Source of the DNA: Parus major
Taxonomy: Eukaryota > Chordata > Aves > Passeriformes > Paridae
Length of the DNA stretch: 64,000 nt
Direction of reading: 5' to 3'
Assembly (NCBI RefSeq): GCF_001522545.3
Contig: NC_031770.1
Coordinates: 91,034,339-91,098,338, forward strand
Each line of letters starts with the position of its first letter. Positions within the stretch are counted from its first letter, which is position 1. Below, in pieces: positions 1-12,809 of the stretch. Below the pieces are notes generated by a model. The model worked only from the letters and a program-made list of their open reading frames with translations, was not told the origin of the DNA and did not search any database. Both the position numbers and the translations under genes were made by a program.

Positions 1-2246
1 AAATAATGAGACTTCTTGTTAGCTAGCCAATTATTTGCCAATTATTATAGGACATATTAATAACATGTTTTAAACTGATACTAAATGTTGTCTAACTAAA
101 AAAGATTTTTTTCCCTTCAAAACCATGAACTCCCACCTAAAAAAATACATTCCACATTTAAGGAACTATTATTTCTTGGGAAAAAAAAAATAGATTAATT
201 TAAGAAGGCAAAGCAGTGCAAGAACATATACTGTAATATTCTTCATAGGTTATTTAAAGCTTTTTTTAATGTAGTTGTTTAAGTCAGCATAAGATGCATG
301 TGAGACTCACCATAGCAAAAAAGTTAAAATGTAGCTGTGCTCAATTTCTTTTTCCTCTTGGAGGCAGATCTCTTTTTTCATTTGAAACTGGCCATAGTAT
401 ATCTTCAAAAAACACATCAGTGTTGCTTCTTTGCCTCTTCCATACTTTTGAAACTGAACATGTATAGGTGCCAGCAGTGGTTTGATGCATTTGTATGTAG
501 TACTGCACTATCAAAAGCATTACAAGGATTTAGAAGATGAGAGCTGGGATATGGTTCCAAAACACAATTTTCCAAAAAACAGGTGATAATATTAACTCAA
601 TTACTGGTTGTATAAGGAATTTTTATTCTTAAATTAATTTTTGATATTTCTGCCTTTTACTTTATGCCATCTAAACATGTATTACACATACAGAGTGCAT
701 TAAGCAAAGCAGTTTTATATTAGTATTTTTGCATCTTCTGTTATGTTGAAAAATATAAGTCTGTTTCATTTTAAATGATAAATGTTGAATTGACATGATT
801 ATGTACAGAAGCCCTGCTGATCAGCATTCCTAAATACTGTGTATACAATAATTATTTACAACTGGCTTTGGTCAGACACCAGTCCCTTCCCTTTGCTTAT
901 ACTGTGACTGAAAACTATTAATTAAATTACAGCCATTGCAAAATTTTAAGCTGGACTTCACAAGGAGAATAAAGTCTAGTTGTCAAAATCTTTCCCCTTT
1001 TGATTTGTTGCTCTACATTCTTATTGTGGGATTTTCTATAATTTCTGTGTCACTGTAGTAGATAACTTCTTAATTAGTACATAACCTGTGTGCTATGAAT
1101 AATTTTTGATGCTTGTTGTAGAGAGGAAAAACATATTTTAAATGTTAACTGTCAAATTAAAGGGAACCAAAAAACTTTTATAAAAATGTAGCAATCATGT
1201 AATTAGGTTAAACTGCGAATCATGTTCTCTTAGTGTCATCTGGTAATTACCTGATCGCCTTAACTGAGCCTTGTGATTATTGATTATATGATCACATTCT
1301 GGTTTTGGATCACTCTGTGCTGGACAGGGATGTAGTGATCATGTGACAGAACATCAGAAATGTTCATGCATTTGAGGGGAATTCTGCAATCCCTTATTTC
1401 TAAATTTCTGCAGTGGAAGTTCAGATTCCTCTCCTTTGTCATCTAGTCACACACAATCAATTCCTCTTGTAAAACAGACTTTGTAGACAAGTGTTCTCGT
1501 AATCTTGCAGTTTCAAATATTACTTGGAGACTTTCCTCCATTTTCATACTGTTCGTGTTCACAAGAGTATCTGCTGACATTATTAGGGGATTTGGAATTT
1601 GACAGTTATGTTTTTCCCACTAACTTCAATCTAAAGTATACTCCTGCTGGCATCCCAGATTATTCCTGTGTTCATACTTGCATTTGAGAAAAAACTATAC
1701 ATTCTCATCTCCGTTCAACTCAATGAATTTATTAAGAATGGTAACTAGCCAGTGGCTAACTGAAACATGTATAATAAGACTGACTCTGATCATAAAGCAA
1801 TTTGAAGAGAAATTTTGATAACAGGCCCAATACAAACCAGGGAATAGCACTCTTTAAACCTTCTCTTCTGTCTACAAACCTCATTTATATGTTTCTGTCT
1901 TTCAGAAAAAAAGGTAATTTAAAAAATAATCTTTTGTTTAACTCCCACAGCCCCAAAACTCACATATATACACTGCCACTTTTTTTTGGAGAGTCTAGTG
2001 TGACCAGAATCATGAAAAAAAAGCAAAATGGCAAAGAAATTAAAATAACATATGTCAATATCATATATTAAAATAACATGCCTGTTTATCTTAGTTGCTA
2101 AAATGGGCTTCTCTTGAAGTAGAACTTGCACGTTAAAGTAATAACAAAATTTTGATGACTTTAATGTAAATTATTAGACATTATTTACCCAAAACCCCCC
2201 TAATTTGTTTTTAAATACTTGAGATAATTCCTTAATTAATGAGAGA
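1..2246. other. AT-rich non-coding DNA, nothing recognised
   Basis: The stretch is AT-rich with short homopolymer A and T runs and frequent stops in all frames. Open frames of 60-90 codons are present on both strands, but none resembles a known protein, none has plausible splice continuity, and they overlap one another on opposite strands. No repeat family was recognised. It ends where the first CR1 fragment begins. Confidence 0.6.
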
Positions 2247-2765
2247 AACTGGGGACAGAATGGCTGGAAAGTGATGCAGCCGAAAAGGACCTGGTGGTGC
2301 TGGTTGACAGCAGCTGAACATGAGCCAGCACGTGCCCAGGTAGCCAAAAAGGCCAAAGGCATCCTGGCCTGTATCAATGTGGCCAGTAGAACCAGGAAAG
2401 TTATTTTCCCCCGTATTTGGCACTGGTGAGGCCTCAAATCCTCAAAACTGTTCAGCTCAGGGGCCCCTCACTGCAAGAAAGACATTGAGGAAGCTGTAGT
2501 GAGTCCATAAAAAGACAGAGGAGCTCAGAAAGAGTCTGGAGCACAAGTCCTGTGAGAGGCAGCAGAGGGTGTTTAACCTGGAGAAAAGGAGACTCAGGGG
2601 AGACTTTATCACTCTCTACAGCTGCCTGAAAGGAGGCTGTAGCCAGGTGGGGGTCAGCCTCTACTCCCAGGCAACCAACACCAGAACCAGAAAAAATTCC
2701 TTCAAACAGTACCAGAGGAGGTTCCAGTAGGACATCAGGAAGAAAGCTTTTACTGAAGATGTGTG
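2247..2765 (+). mobile_element. CR1 LINE fragment, 3' part, plus strand
   Basis: The sequence follows the downstream part of avian CR1 ORF2. Recognisable landmarks in order are the segments reading 'gaaaaggacctggtggtgct', 'aacatgagccagcacgtgcc', 'ctggagaaaaggagactcag' and 'ctgcctgaaaggaggctgta'. It is truncated at the 5' end and lacks the 3' terminal octamers, so both ends are missing. Many substitutions and small indels point to an old, dead copy. The matching region of the longer CR1 at 56290-56790 in this window aligns by eye. Another CR1 in the opposite orientation begins within about 15 bases of its end. Confidence 0.88.
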
Positions 2766-2777
2766 CCATCCAGAAAT

Positions 2778-3497
2778 TCTCTGGGAAATCTGTTCCACTT
2801 CACAACAGTTACTTCTTGATATCTAATCTACATCTACTCCCAGTTTGAAGCCATTCTGTCTTGTCCTACATGCCCTTTTAAACAGTTTCTCTTCGTTTTC
2901 CTTGTAGGCTCCGTTCAGATACTGAAAGGCTGAAATTAAGCCACCTCAAAACCTCCAGTCTGAGCAAACACAATTCTCTCAGCTTTTCCTGATATGAGAG
3001 GTGCTCCATCCCTTTGAACATCTTGGTGGTTTCCTCTGGACTCACTTCAAAAGGTCCATGTCCTTCCTGTGCTGGAGACCCCAGAGCTGGATGGAGCACT
3101 TCGAGTGAGGCCTTGCCAAAGCAGAGTAGAGGGGCAAATTCCCTTCCCTCACCCTGCTGGCCACGCTGCTTTGGATGCAGATCAGGACACCATTTGCTTT
3201 CTGGGCTGTGAGAACACAATGCCAAGGCATGTCCAGCCTCTCATCCACCAGCACCCCCAAGTCCTTCTTGGCAGGGCTGCTCTCAATTGTCTAGCCTAGA
3301 CTGATATCAGGGCTGCACCATCCCAGGTGCAGCATCCTGCACTTGGGCTGGTTAAACCTCATGAGAGTCTGGTTTGTCTTAATGGCATTACATCCTTCAG
3401 GTGTGTCAACAGGAGCAAACAGCTTGGTGTCAGCTGCAAGTTTGCTGAGGGTGCACTCTATCCCCTTGTCTGTCTCAATATGATTATCCTTTACTAC
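2778..3497 (-). mobile_element. CR1 LINE fragment, minus strand, different subfamily
   Basis: Read on the minus strand this is the C-terminal reverse transcriptase region and the following tail of a CR1. On the plus strand the landmarks are 'ctctgggaaatctgttcca', 'gagaggtgctccatccct', 'ccatgtccttcctgtgctgg', 'ctcatccaccagcaccccca' and 'agtttgctgagggtgcactc'. It differs in sequence from the neighbouring plus-strand copy at 2247, which suggests a different CR1 subfamily and a separate insertion. The 3' octamer end is absent. Several short minus- and plus-strand open frames of 65-115 codons inside it are chance frames of the repeat and not genes. Confidence 0.88.
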
Positions 3498-4128
3498 TCT
3501 TAACAATTGTAACAGTTTGAGGTTTTGAGAGTATTGATCAAAAGTAAAAATGAGACAAGATCATTGCTTTGTTCATGGTGATGAAGTAATGAGGTAGAGA
3601 TTCCCAGAACTGTGCAGGGACCATGTGTCCCAAATTCAAAGTAAAGATGACTGACATCCTTTGTCTCATAATTTATAACATTTCCATCATAAAATTGATT
3701 CAAATTTCATATTAAAAATACAGGGTTTTTCTTTGCATTTAGTAAATACATACATTTCTGTATGTGAGAAAATTAATCAGATATTTAAATTAAATTAATC
3801 GGCTATTGTGACAATAAACAAAATGTTTGTATACCTTTTTGAAATTCTGCTTTTTTTCCACTAATGGGAAGATGGTTGCCCAATATCTAATAGAAGAAAT
3901 TACCATAACTGTTTTTTTTATTATGAAGGGCAAATACTGTGGAAATCATTGATTAGGAACATAATTTCAAGTATCAAAAGAGGAGAAGTTATTGGTGTGT
4001 TACAGAAAGCCAATGAGTTTCAAAGAAAATTGTTTTTAAAGGTAAATATTCTTTTTTTAATGACAGAAGTGTTAACTAGAGAGAACAGTAATAAACAAAA
4101 TTATGTTTCTAATAAAGTCCAAGGCATT
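3498..4128. other. AT-rich spacer between CR1 fragments
   Basis: Non-repetitive AT-rich DNA between two CR1 insertions. I see no gene, RNA or repeat that I can name. Confidence 0.55.
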
Positions 4129-4230
4129 TGAGCAACGTGGTCTAGTGGAAAATTCCCTGCTCATGATGGGTTTGGAACTGGATGATATTTAAGGTCTCTT
4201 TCAACCCAAATCATTCTATGATTCTATGAG
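4129..4230 (+). mobile_element. CR1 LINE 3' end, short 5'-truncated copy
   Basis: About 100 bases match the last part of a CR1: 'agcaacgtggtctagtggaa', then a 'ggaactggatgatatttaag' block, then 'tttcaacccaaatc' and the terminal direct repeat ATTCTATGATTCTATGA at 4213-4229. The octamer repeat is the hallmark of CR1 3' ends and fixes the strand as plus. Extreme 5' truncation is usual for CR1. No target-site duplication was seen, which is normal for this family. Confidence 0.92.
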
Positions 4231-5295
4231 TACTTTGGAGAATTAGTTCCACAGGCTTTTAGTTAGAGCACAATTCTTGTGTGCTATTAGATATGTGAGA
4301 CAAACCTGTCAGCCAAGTTAGAAAGTATCAAGGGCAGTAGGAAAGCAATCATCCTTTCACACAGTGAAATCATCATTTCACAACCAATGTAGTGAAATAA
4401 AGATTTTAGTTCATACTTCTCACATTTGGTTTTTTATGTTATGTCTTTCAAAATCCTAATTCCAGACAATAAATAATGTAGTACATTAGTTAGATTGCTA
4501 AATTTTGTTCAAATTATGAACTTAAGTAGTGGTGTTGTGTATATATCAAACATCATATCAATCACTTTTATGTTGCACACCATTTTATTTAATATTTATA
4601 ATAGGAAAGTGTTGTTTGCAAAATGTATACCTTAATTTTGCTTTATCTCGAAAGAGGAAAAGTACTGAAAAAGGTTTCAAAAAAATTCAAAGTAACCTTG
4701 AAATTTCAAGCAGTGTCACTGAATAAGCTTAACATCACTCTGTACAGTAAAAGAATATGTTTTTTGGTTAAAACCTACAGTGTGCAGTCCTTCAATAAAT
4801 GTTCCACAGCATACAGAATGTGAGGCTCTGAGAAGCATGGCATTTAACAAGAAAACATCTCTCAGCCATAGCTTCATATTTTTTTCCTGTAGAAATCATT
4901 GAAAATGGATGGAGAAAAGGCTTCCTTTTCTTATAAAGATAAAACACCAGGCCATTAAAACACCAAGCCATCAAAATTTCCTTTGTGTGCTACAAGCATG
5001 AAAGAGCAAATTGAGCATAACAAGTAAACACACGGATCATGAATAAGATTTTTTGTTTGTTTGTTTGTTTCTTTTTAATGTTTTAGGGCCTTTAGCCAAA
5101 TATTCTAATATCATGCTGTGTGAAAAAGATGTTGGTTTCTCTGCTTGCTGTGAGATGTTCCAAGTTTGGAAGAAACTGCCACTCTGAAAAAAAATGATGA
5201 AAGAATACATTAACATGAATAACTCAACGCTTTCTAGTGAGAAAAGAAAAGCAAGTTATTTACATATAAAATGAAAAAATTACACTCCATCAGTG

Positions 5296-5349
5296 AATGA
5301 GTATCTAATATCAGATTGAAATAGGGCCAGTTTTGGGCTGGTGCAAGGG
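5296..5349. repeat. Local duplication, copy 1
   Basis: This block shares a core reading 'gggccagttttgggctg' plus flanking similarity (AATGAGTATC upstream, TGCA with a G run downstream) with 6293-6339, about 1 kb away in direct orientation. Copy 1 carries a few extra bases between the AATGAGTATC part and the core. Similarity was not obvious beyond the block, so it is either an old local duplication or two pieces of one dispersed repeat. Confidence 0.6.
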
Positions 5350-6292
5350 AAGTTAGCATGTGAATTCCTAACTTATAATGAAGTCAATGGCAGCATTCAG
5401 TCTATAGTGACCTAGCATTGATGACAGTGAATGGAAACAAATAGATGCAATTGTCTAGCAAATTGAATTTCAACCTTGATAACAGTTAAGAATCTTATTA
5501 ACAAGGACTAAGATTTTCAGTGCCATTTTAGAAGAGGTGTAAATAAGACCTTGGAAAAAGAGCAGAAACTATGGCTTCAATGAGAAGTTCCCGGCTCTGG
5601 CTTTTGATTGTGACAGTGACTGTGCAGCAGTGACTGAAGTTAGAAAGGCACAAAGATCAGTGATAGTGCCATTCTTTTCCCATTGTTCACAATCTCCACA
5701 GCTGATCTGTGTCTTACTATTTCTTTTCAATCCAAGGTTTCTTAAAGTTTTTGTCTCCATCTACTTATAATTTCTATGGAAATTACTTCCATATGAAACT
5801 GGGACTTATGTTGTCCCTTTTATGTTTTACCTAGCTCTTTTTCCTTGTCTTATTTCAAATTTCCTACCCATGATCTTTCCACATCTGCCAAAATTAAACT
5901 TGCCTCATACACTTACAATATTTGTAATTTTTTTAGGAGACAGAATCTTGTAAACATGAGTGTTATGAATCAATACTTGAGAGACATGTAGAACTGGAAA
6001 GTTAATGCATTTGAGTGGACACAAACCAAATCTGTCCAACTGCATATTATAGGCAACTATGCTCTTTTTTTAAATTCCAAGAAGCCTAGGATTTAGTGAC
6101 CCCAAAAAAAGCCAAAAAACCCCAGATTCCATAGACAAAAATACTTTTTCATGCAAAGAGTTATAAGAGAAAAAAGGATCTTCTACAAACTAAGCTTTCA
6201 GAACCTTTCTTTATTTGATTGTTTACTCCAAATATGACATTTTTGAGGGAATGTAAAATCACAAAACACATATGAAAACAACAATGATTTGA

Positions 6293-6339
6293 AATGAGTA
6301 TCATTTGAAAAGGGGCCAGTTTTGGGCTGATGCATGGGG
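6293..6339. repeat. Local duplication, copy 2
   Basis: Direct-orientation partner of 5296-5349. The two share AATGAGTATC, then ATT(T)GAAA, then the 17-base core and a TGCA plus G-run end. I do not recognise it as part of a named repeat family. Confidence 0.6.
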
Positions 6340-6732
6340 CAATATATGTAGATGTGGACTGTAGGGAAGGTCTAGTTTAATGTATCCAAAACACTAAAAG
6401 GACATTTTTTTCTACTTCAAACAAAATCATAATAGAAGAATTCTATGAGACAAATAGAAAACCGCAGCCAGGAACTCTGAATCCCCTTTAAAACGCTGCT
6501 TCTGAAATCCAGATTTCCAAATGTTGCTCTTCTCTCACTCCTAAGGTGAGCAAGGGCAGAGGAACAGAAGAAGAGTATGTGTTGTAGTTGTCCTAGGACT
6601 CCATTTATACTACAGATCATCAGCAATATACCATGCAGCGCTATGTTTCAAGATTCAAGTTGCTTTCTTCAAGCCCTACAGCAGTGACAAATAAGGGGTG
6701 TAGTTCCAACAGATTTAAGGAAATAACTTACC

Positions 6733-6815
6733 AAATAATAAAATAAATAAAAATGAAAATTATATATATAATAAATCACAAATAAAAATAAATTTATAAA
6801 ACAATAAAATAATTT
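6733..6815. repeat. AT-rich low-complexity tract
   Basis: Almost only A and T, made of imperfect AATAA/AAATA steps with an internal TATATATATA run. It is low-complexity DNA with no coding or structural RNA signal. Confidence 0.75.
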
Positions 6816-9800
6816 GTGCAATGATTGAATTATATATTTTAAATTTTAAAACAAAGCACTAATTTCTAACTTCATAATAAAGAATACAGTGATTCATTTT
6901 AAAAAAGCCAGTTTTCAGCTCTCAGCATATTTGGCAACTTTTTGCTATCTGTTCAAGTTTGCTTTCACAGTATAGTCTTGTCCTCATTTATTTATCCTTT
7001 CTGCAACCATTAGTCATAGGTTCATTCTTTTCATAAAGACCTTGCCAAAAGGAAAGCTTGTTAACTTCAGCATTTCAAGATGTAGAGCACAGAAAGGAAA
7101 AGTTATTTTAATATTGGGCCTTAATTATTGGTACTGTTCCACTATTTTCTCTCTGTGTTTTAAACTCTCTGTCGTGTCACAAATGGAGAAAGGATTTTTT
7201 TTGTGCACACAGTCTCAATAAGTCTTTGTAATCTTATAAGTTCACAATAAAGGTGATAATTCATCTTCTCAAGAAGAATGTGTTAACACGTTCTTGCCAA
7301 TAAGCTTTAGTTACCTATGCTCAGAGTTTTCGCTTGAGTGTAGGAAGACCCTGCCTAAAAAAAGTATGAATGTGCTTAGCTAAAGCTTTGGCTAAAGCTA
7401 TTTATTTTGTTTCATGGCAATGCTATTTTAGGAACCAATTTATGACTTTGAAATTACTTTTTTTTTCTAAATTCACATATTTAATATAACTAGAGGCATT
7501 TGACATCACATTATGGAAGTAAATTATGATGTATGTACAATATTGATATGAGCAGTTTGAATTTTTGAATATACAATTTGAGGTTTAATTATCATAAGAA
7601 ATTTACATAATTACCTTATTCTTGATTTTTCAAGTGGATAGTTGTAAAGATTAATCTCATAAAATGTCTTTGCCTGTTTTAATAGTCCTTACTGTCAGTA
7701 TTTGCATGCTGTATTAATTAGTATGAAGGTTCAATAAAGTTTCTTCATTGCAAAGTTGAGCTAAAAAGACTTCAACTGGTATTGTATCACCTCTTTCAAA
7801 TTTTGTATTTAAAATCACTTAATTGGTCAGGCATTTCAGTAGTTCATAAAATTGTTTTTTATTTGAGAAAAAAAGCCCTGAAATAATAAATCCCTTACCC
7901 AATGTAGGGTACATTACTTAATGAATGCACCTTGAAATCACATGTATCAGAAATTCAAATTTAAATTGCCTGAAATACGCTTGGTTGGTGTCATTTTAAC
8001 TCAATCTAACTCCTGTTTTCCTCAAATAATAAACATTTTATACTCTTTCTATCATTTAGTGTGATTAAGCAAAACTCAGTCAGGTCTTAGAAGCAGACTT
8101 AGAGCAAGAATTCTTTCTGGTTTTTAAAATATCACTTAATCTCTGTTTTATTCTTTGTGAAAAATAGTGTTTTCATTGATAGATGTGTTCTCTTGCTAAA
8201 TGCTGAGAGATTGTTAAGTGCCAAGGAAGGTGTAGAAGTATAGAAGAGTATCACTGTTTTCCTGTGGCAAAAGGAGATTCCCTTTTCCAGAGTCTTTACA
8301 TTCCTTTGGTTTTTCAGAAACTTCAAATTGCTGGGTCTGCAAATCTGTATTTTCTGAGCATCTTTTAAATTTATTTATGTTTAATGGTTTTTAGAGCCCT
8401 GAGACCATAATCCAAGGGAAGCAAGCTGCTAGCACACGTGGAGCTTTCCCAGCTCGGCAGTAAGGCAGTCTAGTATGTGCTAAATCAAGTCTTTTGTTTG
8501 TAATTGTAAAGACAGGTCCAATGAAGGCAGCTGTACTAACACTAAAGTGATGTTTATGGGCAATAAAAGACACACTTTTGACGTAACATCTCTTGGCTCT
8601 TTGAACAGAGGAAATAAAGCGGATATAGAGCAGGAAGTATATTACCTCAGAGAATGCACACATACAGCAGAGGCATTGGGGCAGGTTGTGGTGTGTGCTT
8701 GTGTAAAGGATGATGAAGAGACAAGTATGTCACTGGAAAATATCTTCCCATTGCCTCAGAGGGTCATGGAAGTGTTGCTCTGCCCTGCTACCTCCTAGTG
8801 TTGGCAGTGCCCCCATACCACCAGAACATTTAATAGCAGAGCCAGAGCTTCTCTCAGATTTTCTGAGACCTTTCAGAAAATAGGTGAATATTTGGGTCTT
8901 ACGTTTCTCTTTTCTTCCTCCACAGCTACTTCAGTCATTTCTGTTTCTTGCAGAAAACACTGTGAGATTGAATGAGTGCTCACACATGCTGGATGTAGAC
9001 CCACTGTCTCAGGATTGGCTCTATTTTGTTTTTATTTTTTATTTATATTTGTTTTCTGTAATTCCAGACAGGCAAACTCATGTGATTTAGTTAATTAGAT
9101 CAGGTTTATGCTGGAATTAATTTCAGAGTTCATACTTAAATGGTTTTCTTGTAAATACACAACTTACCTTTTTCTACGAGACAAAAATAGCCATTCACTT
9201 AAATTGGATAAACACCACCAGATGAAAAAAGAGGGTGACAGAGCTAAAAAAGAGGGTTTTTTAATTCAATAGCCATACTGATAAAGTTACCTTTAACTGG
9301 AATGATAAGCATCTCCACAATGATTTTATTGGATGGTCATTTTCTGAATGAGACAGGAAACAAGACAGCTTACATCTTTGGCTTAAAAAGTTTTAGTGAA
9401 ATCCAGGTATAAGGTAAATAATGAAGTATATTGCATTTAAACTGTCCAATTTCAGCATGCAAAATCGCATGCTGGAAAACAAAGTGCATTTGTTGAATAA
9501 AGAAAATTCGTCTTTCACATCTTCATCCTTTTTACCCTAATCTTGATCATGACTTCCTTCTTCTGCTTTTTGCTCTTTCAAGTGTAATTGTTTTCTTTTA
9601 TTCTTATATGTAAATTTCTCTTTAAGTACTATGAGTCTAAGCTGAATTTAGCTAATTTACCTCATTTACACTTGGCTTCCTCTTACTTGGGGAAAATTTA
9701 CAACTTCTCTGGTTCTATCTAGCTCCCTTGACCACCTCAAAGTGGAACACAAAAGAAGTAGATTGCTTGTATTTGGGCTCACCTTCCCAGAGAAATTAAG

Positions 9801-12640
9801 GTAAATTCAGGGGTGAATTTAGAGCATTCATTAGCTAGATTGGTGAGAGCACTTGGATTGCTCACAGAAGATTGAAGGCATTAGTTCATTGTGCCCACCT
9901 TAAGCACTGGCAGCATCACATCCCCATATGACAAGTAGAGTCCAATCTACTTTATACAGCTTTCAATTAGGTTGTGCTCAGTGTGGCATTGTGTGTTACT
10001 AAAAAGCTTCCTGCTGGTTCAGAGTGTGAGCAGACTACAGCTTTTAGATTTCTGCTAAATACCTCCATAGGTGTAACTGCAGAGTGCCCTTAGGCAAAGA
10101 AATTTACTCCCTTTAAAAAAATAAAAATAAATTATCCAGTATTAAGTCTATAGTAAAAGTGAGAAATCAGTGAAAAATAGCTAGTATGCTTAATTTTATT
10201 GTGCATTAACATTTAGTGGCAGGTAGATAGGTTTTCAGCATACAGTTTCATAGAGTGGTTCAGTTGATATATATCCTTGTCTAGACTGGAGAAATTGGCC
10301 CTGATCCTGCTCTCCCCCCAGTTCCTATGGGAATGCTGTGCCACATTGCCTTGCACAGCACAGTGGTGCATGCAACAAACATGTGCAATTTGCTACTGTC
10401 AAAAACCTCTTAGTGGTTCTTCTGTCTTTATTTAAATTCTTAAACAAATTTATAATGATTGAACAGAATGCCAGTTGCCAGTGTAATGTTGAAAGTGGCA
10501 AATGTCATGTGGTAATTTGAAATTAGAGACATGTGAAGCATTCTAGCTGGCTCATTCATCTTGTTATCCATATCCTCAATATTCAGTAATATCAGTTTGC
10601 CTGTTTAGTGTTCTCATAAATTCAGAGAAAGTAGCATTAGGATAAGAAACAGAAGTATCAGAAATTACCTGACAAACAGATTTTCATTGGAAAATACTGG
10701 AAGTCATATTACTTGGACTAAGAAATTAACTTTACAAAAAAAAAACCAAAAAACCAAAACATCAGGAATTTCCTGCACATTGTGGTTCAAGACAACTTTT
10801 TAGGACAGCCTGAGACAAATGTCATACTTCAACTTTCAAAGAGTTTATTAAGTGGTGGGGAAAGGAAGATGTTCCTTGTTTACTGGTTTTTTTTTAGCTT
10901 GTGAAATTGACAGCTTTAAGAAAATGTGTAGAATTTGTGTTGTTTAGAAGAGAATCAAAATTTGGAAACAAGGACACAGATAAGAAGCAGTAGCCAGGAG
11001 CGAAAGAAAAAGCTTTCACAAGTAAGCTAAACCTTCCATACAAGCCTTCTTCCCAAAGTAAGCATAATTAAAAAAAGAAAAAAAAAGTCCTCCTTGGATT
11101 ATAAGAAACTTTTACATTATCATGCAAGTTTTTATTAACCAATTTCATAAAGCTATGAAAATTTAACGTTATTTATGAACAGGATGTTCAAATAAAATAT
11201 GCAAAGTACACTTGAAATTAAAACATCTCACTATAGTAGGAGATGGAGAAGTATTTAAGCTGTGCCTGATAGTACATAAGGCAAGGCTTTTTCTATTACC
11301 TTTGCGTCACAGTTCTGAATAATTATTCTTTTTGTAAAGGGACCTGTCAGAGTTCTCTCAGATCCATGGCTGTGAAGTGCTTTGAACAGAAGTGAATTGC
11401 AAACCATCTTTACATTCTCATTTTCTGATATATTACATGGAAACTTTTGTTCTCCACTCTCTTCATGTGTAGAAAAAGGAGTAAAAGAAGTACCTTCTTT
11501 CCTCAGCATTTGGTTTTGTTTTAAATCTTTGAAGTGTAAACAAAAGCTGCTTTGAAGTAAATGCTAAAAATCTACCTCTTTAAAGCAGGTAGATCTCCTT
11601 AGCTTTGGCTTTCCTTATTAGTAATATAGAAGATGTTGTCAGGTCTCACTGATGTTTTATTTGCAGTGTTTCACACACCTATTGGCCTTTTTAATTTCAT
11701 GATCACATTGAAGTGAAGCCAAACTGGTATCTTTCCTGTCTGATAGTGCTTTTTTTTTTTTTTTTTGCTTGATAGATATCATTTTTTTACAAGTCTTCCA
11801 TTTATATATCAGTCTTTCCTGACAACATTAACTTCGATAAAACATCATCACAGAGAGGAGAAATACCTGAGAAGTCACGTGTATGTGTTAGCATTTTTCT
11901 GTATTGTACTTCAGATGGGTTTATGCCATAGGGTTATTTTTTCAGTCTGGTATTCATTTACTTTTGTATTGAACTTTTGCAACTATTCTTGGTTTAAAAA
12001 CATTAAATATATTTGATTTGGACACTCATAGTTAACATGAGATTTATAGAACTGAGCTCCAGCAGTCTTCTCTTCCACATCATCATCTTCTAGGTGGGCA
12101 CCTAGAAGAAATATCAATGTAATAGCCTATTTTTGGGTCACTGGACTTTGGAAGACAAACTTGAAGAAAATGACTTGTAGCTGAATGACTTTGAAGTTCA
12201 AAGATACCTGAAAGCTTACTGCTTTTGTTAGCTGTCAAGAATATCTGAAGGGAGAACAAAAAATGGCTGAAAGGAGAGGAGCAGGCAAAGACAGAAACTA
12301 AGAACCAGGGAATTTGAGATTTATTTCTGAATCTTTCCCTAAAATATTTTGTGATTTGAGAGATACCACAATTTTTTTGTGTGTTTTCAATATGAAATAC
12401 ATGCTCAAGATAATTTTTTGATTTAAAAAATTAATTAACTTTTTGTGAAATAACCTGTTGAATTGAAAGACATATTTATATACAACACAGCTTTCATTTA
12501 ATCCTCTCAATGTATTTATACAGTGGCAGTGTAGCACAAGCACATAAAGGCTTTACATGGGCAAGAATCACTTCGAAAATCTGACGCAAATTCATAGTTA
12601 AATTGTATGTGGTCTCCAATGCAAGAAAGTGAGAGTAAGT

Positions 12641-12646
12641 GACAGC
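12641..12646. repeat. Target-site duplication, left copy (GACAGC)
   Basis: The hexamer GACAGC lies immediately before the TGTCGC start of the LTR at 12647 and is repeated exactly at 12983-12988, immediately after the LTR's terminal CCACA. A 6-bp duplication is typical of class II (beta-like, ERVK) retroviral integrases. Confidence 0.85.
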
Positions 12647-12714
12647 TGTCGCACATCTTAGGAACGGTGAGAAACACAACATGTCTCTTAGCTGCATTGT
12701 CCAAGAGAGCAAAG

Positions 12715-12720
12715 TTTATT
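12715..12720 (-). promoter_or_regulatory. LTR polyadenylation signal AATAAA
   Basis: Plus-strand TTTATT reads AATAAA on the minus strand. It is 13 bases downstream of the LTR TATA box and about 70 bases before the LTR's 3' end. Such close spacing of TATA and AATAAA, with the signal upstream of a tiny R region, is known from avian leukosis-type LTRs. Present activity is not known. Confidence 0.7.
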
Positions 12721-12733
12721 ATTCTTCATCTTC

Positions 12734-12740
12734 TTTTATA
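12734..12740 (-). promoter_or_regulatory. LTR TATA box
   Basis: Plus-strand TTTTATA reads TATAAAA on the minus strand. It lies downstream of two CCAAT boxes in the same orientation. It predicts transcription starting around 12705-12712 and running toward lower coordinates. This is a sequence match and says nothing about activity. Confidence 0.7.
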
Positions 12741-12775
12741 GACAGGTTAGAGAAGGTCCAAGAGGTAAAACTCTC

Positions 12776-12809
12776 ATTGGTCATTAAAGGAACACATCAC
12801 CATCATTGG
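12776..12809 (-). promoter_or_regulatory. Two LTR CCAAT boxes
   Basis: ATTGG occurs at 12776-12780 and 12805-12809 on the plus strand, giving two CCAAT boxes on the minus strand about 36 and 65 bases upstream of the TATA box. Paired CCAAT elements, the usual binding sites of NF-Y, are common in avian retroviral U3 regions. Confidence 0.6.

Larger units (their letters stand above)
4231..12640. other. 8.4 kb AT-rich non-coding DNA
   Basis: No gene is supported here. Details seen by eye are a (TTTG)n run at 5053-5071, a duplicated block of about 50 bases at 5296-5349 and 6293-6339, an A/T-only patch rich in AAATA and TATA steps at 6733-6815, an 8-bp stem hairpin at 9453-9474, and a run of 17 T at 11750-11766. 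Open frames of 60-90 codons, for example 8547-8798 plus and 11255-11509 minus, resemble no protein I know. Confidence 0.55.

Noticed and set aside
10290..10335. GGCCCTGATCCTGCTC string resembling an ancient dispersed amniote repeat
   Set aside because: The match is too short to support a family call by eye. A sensitive repeat search would be needed.
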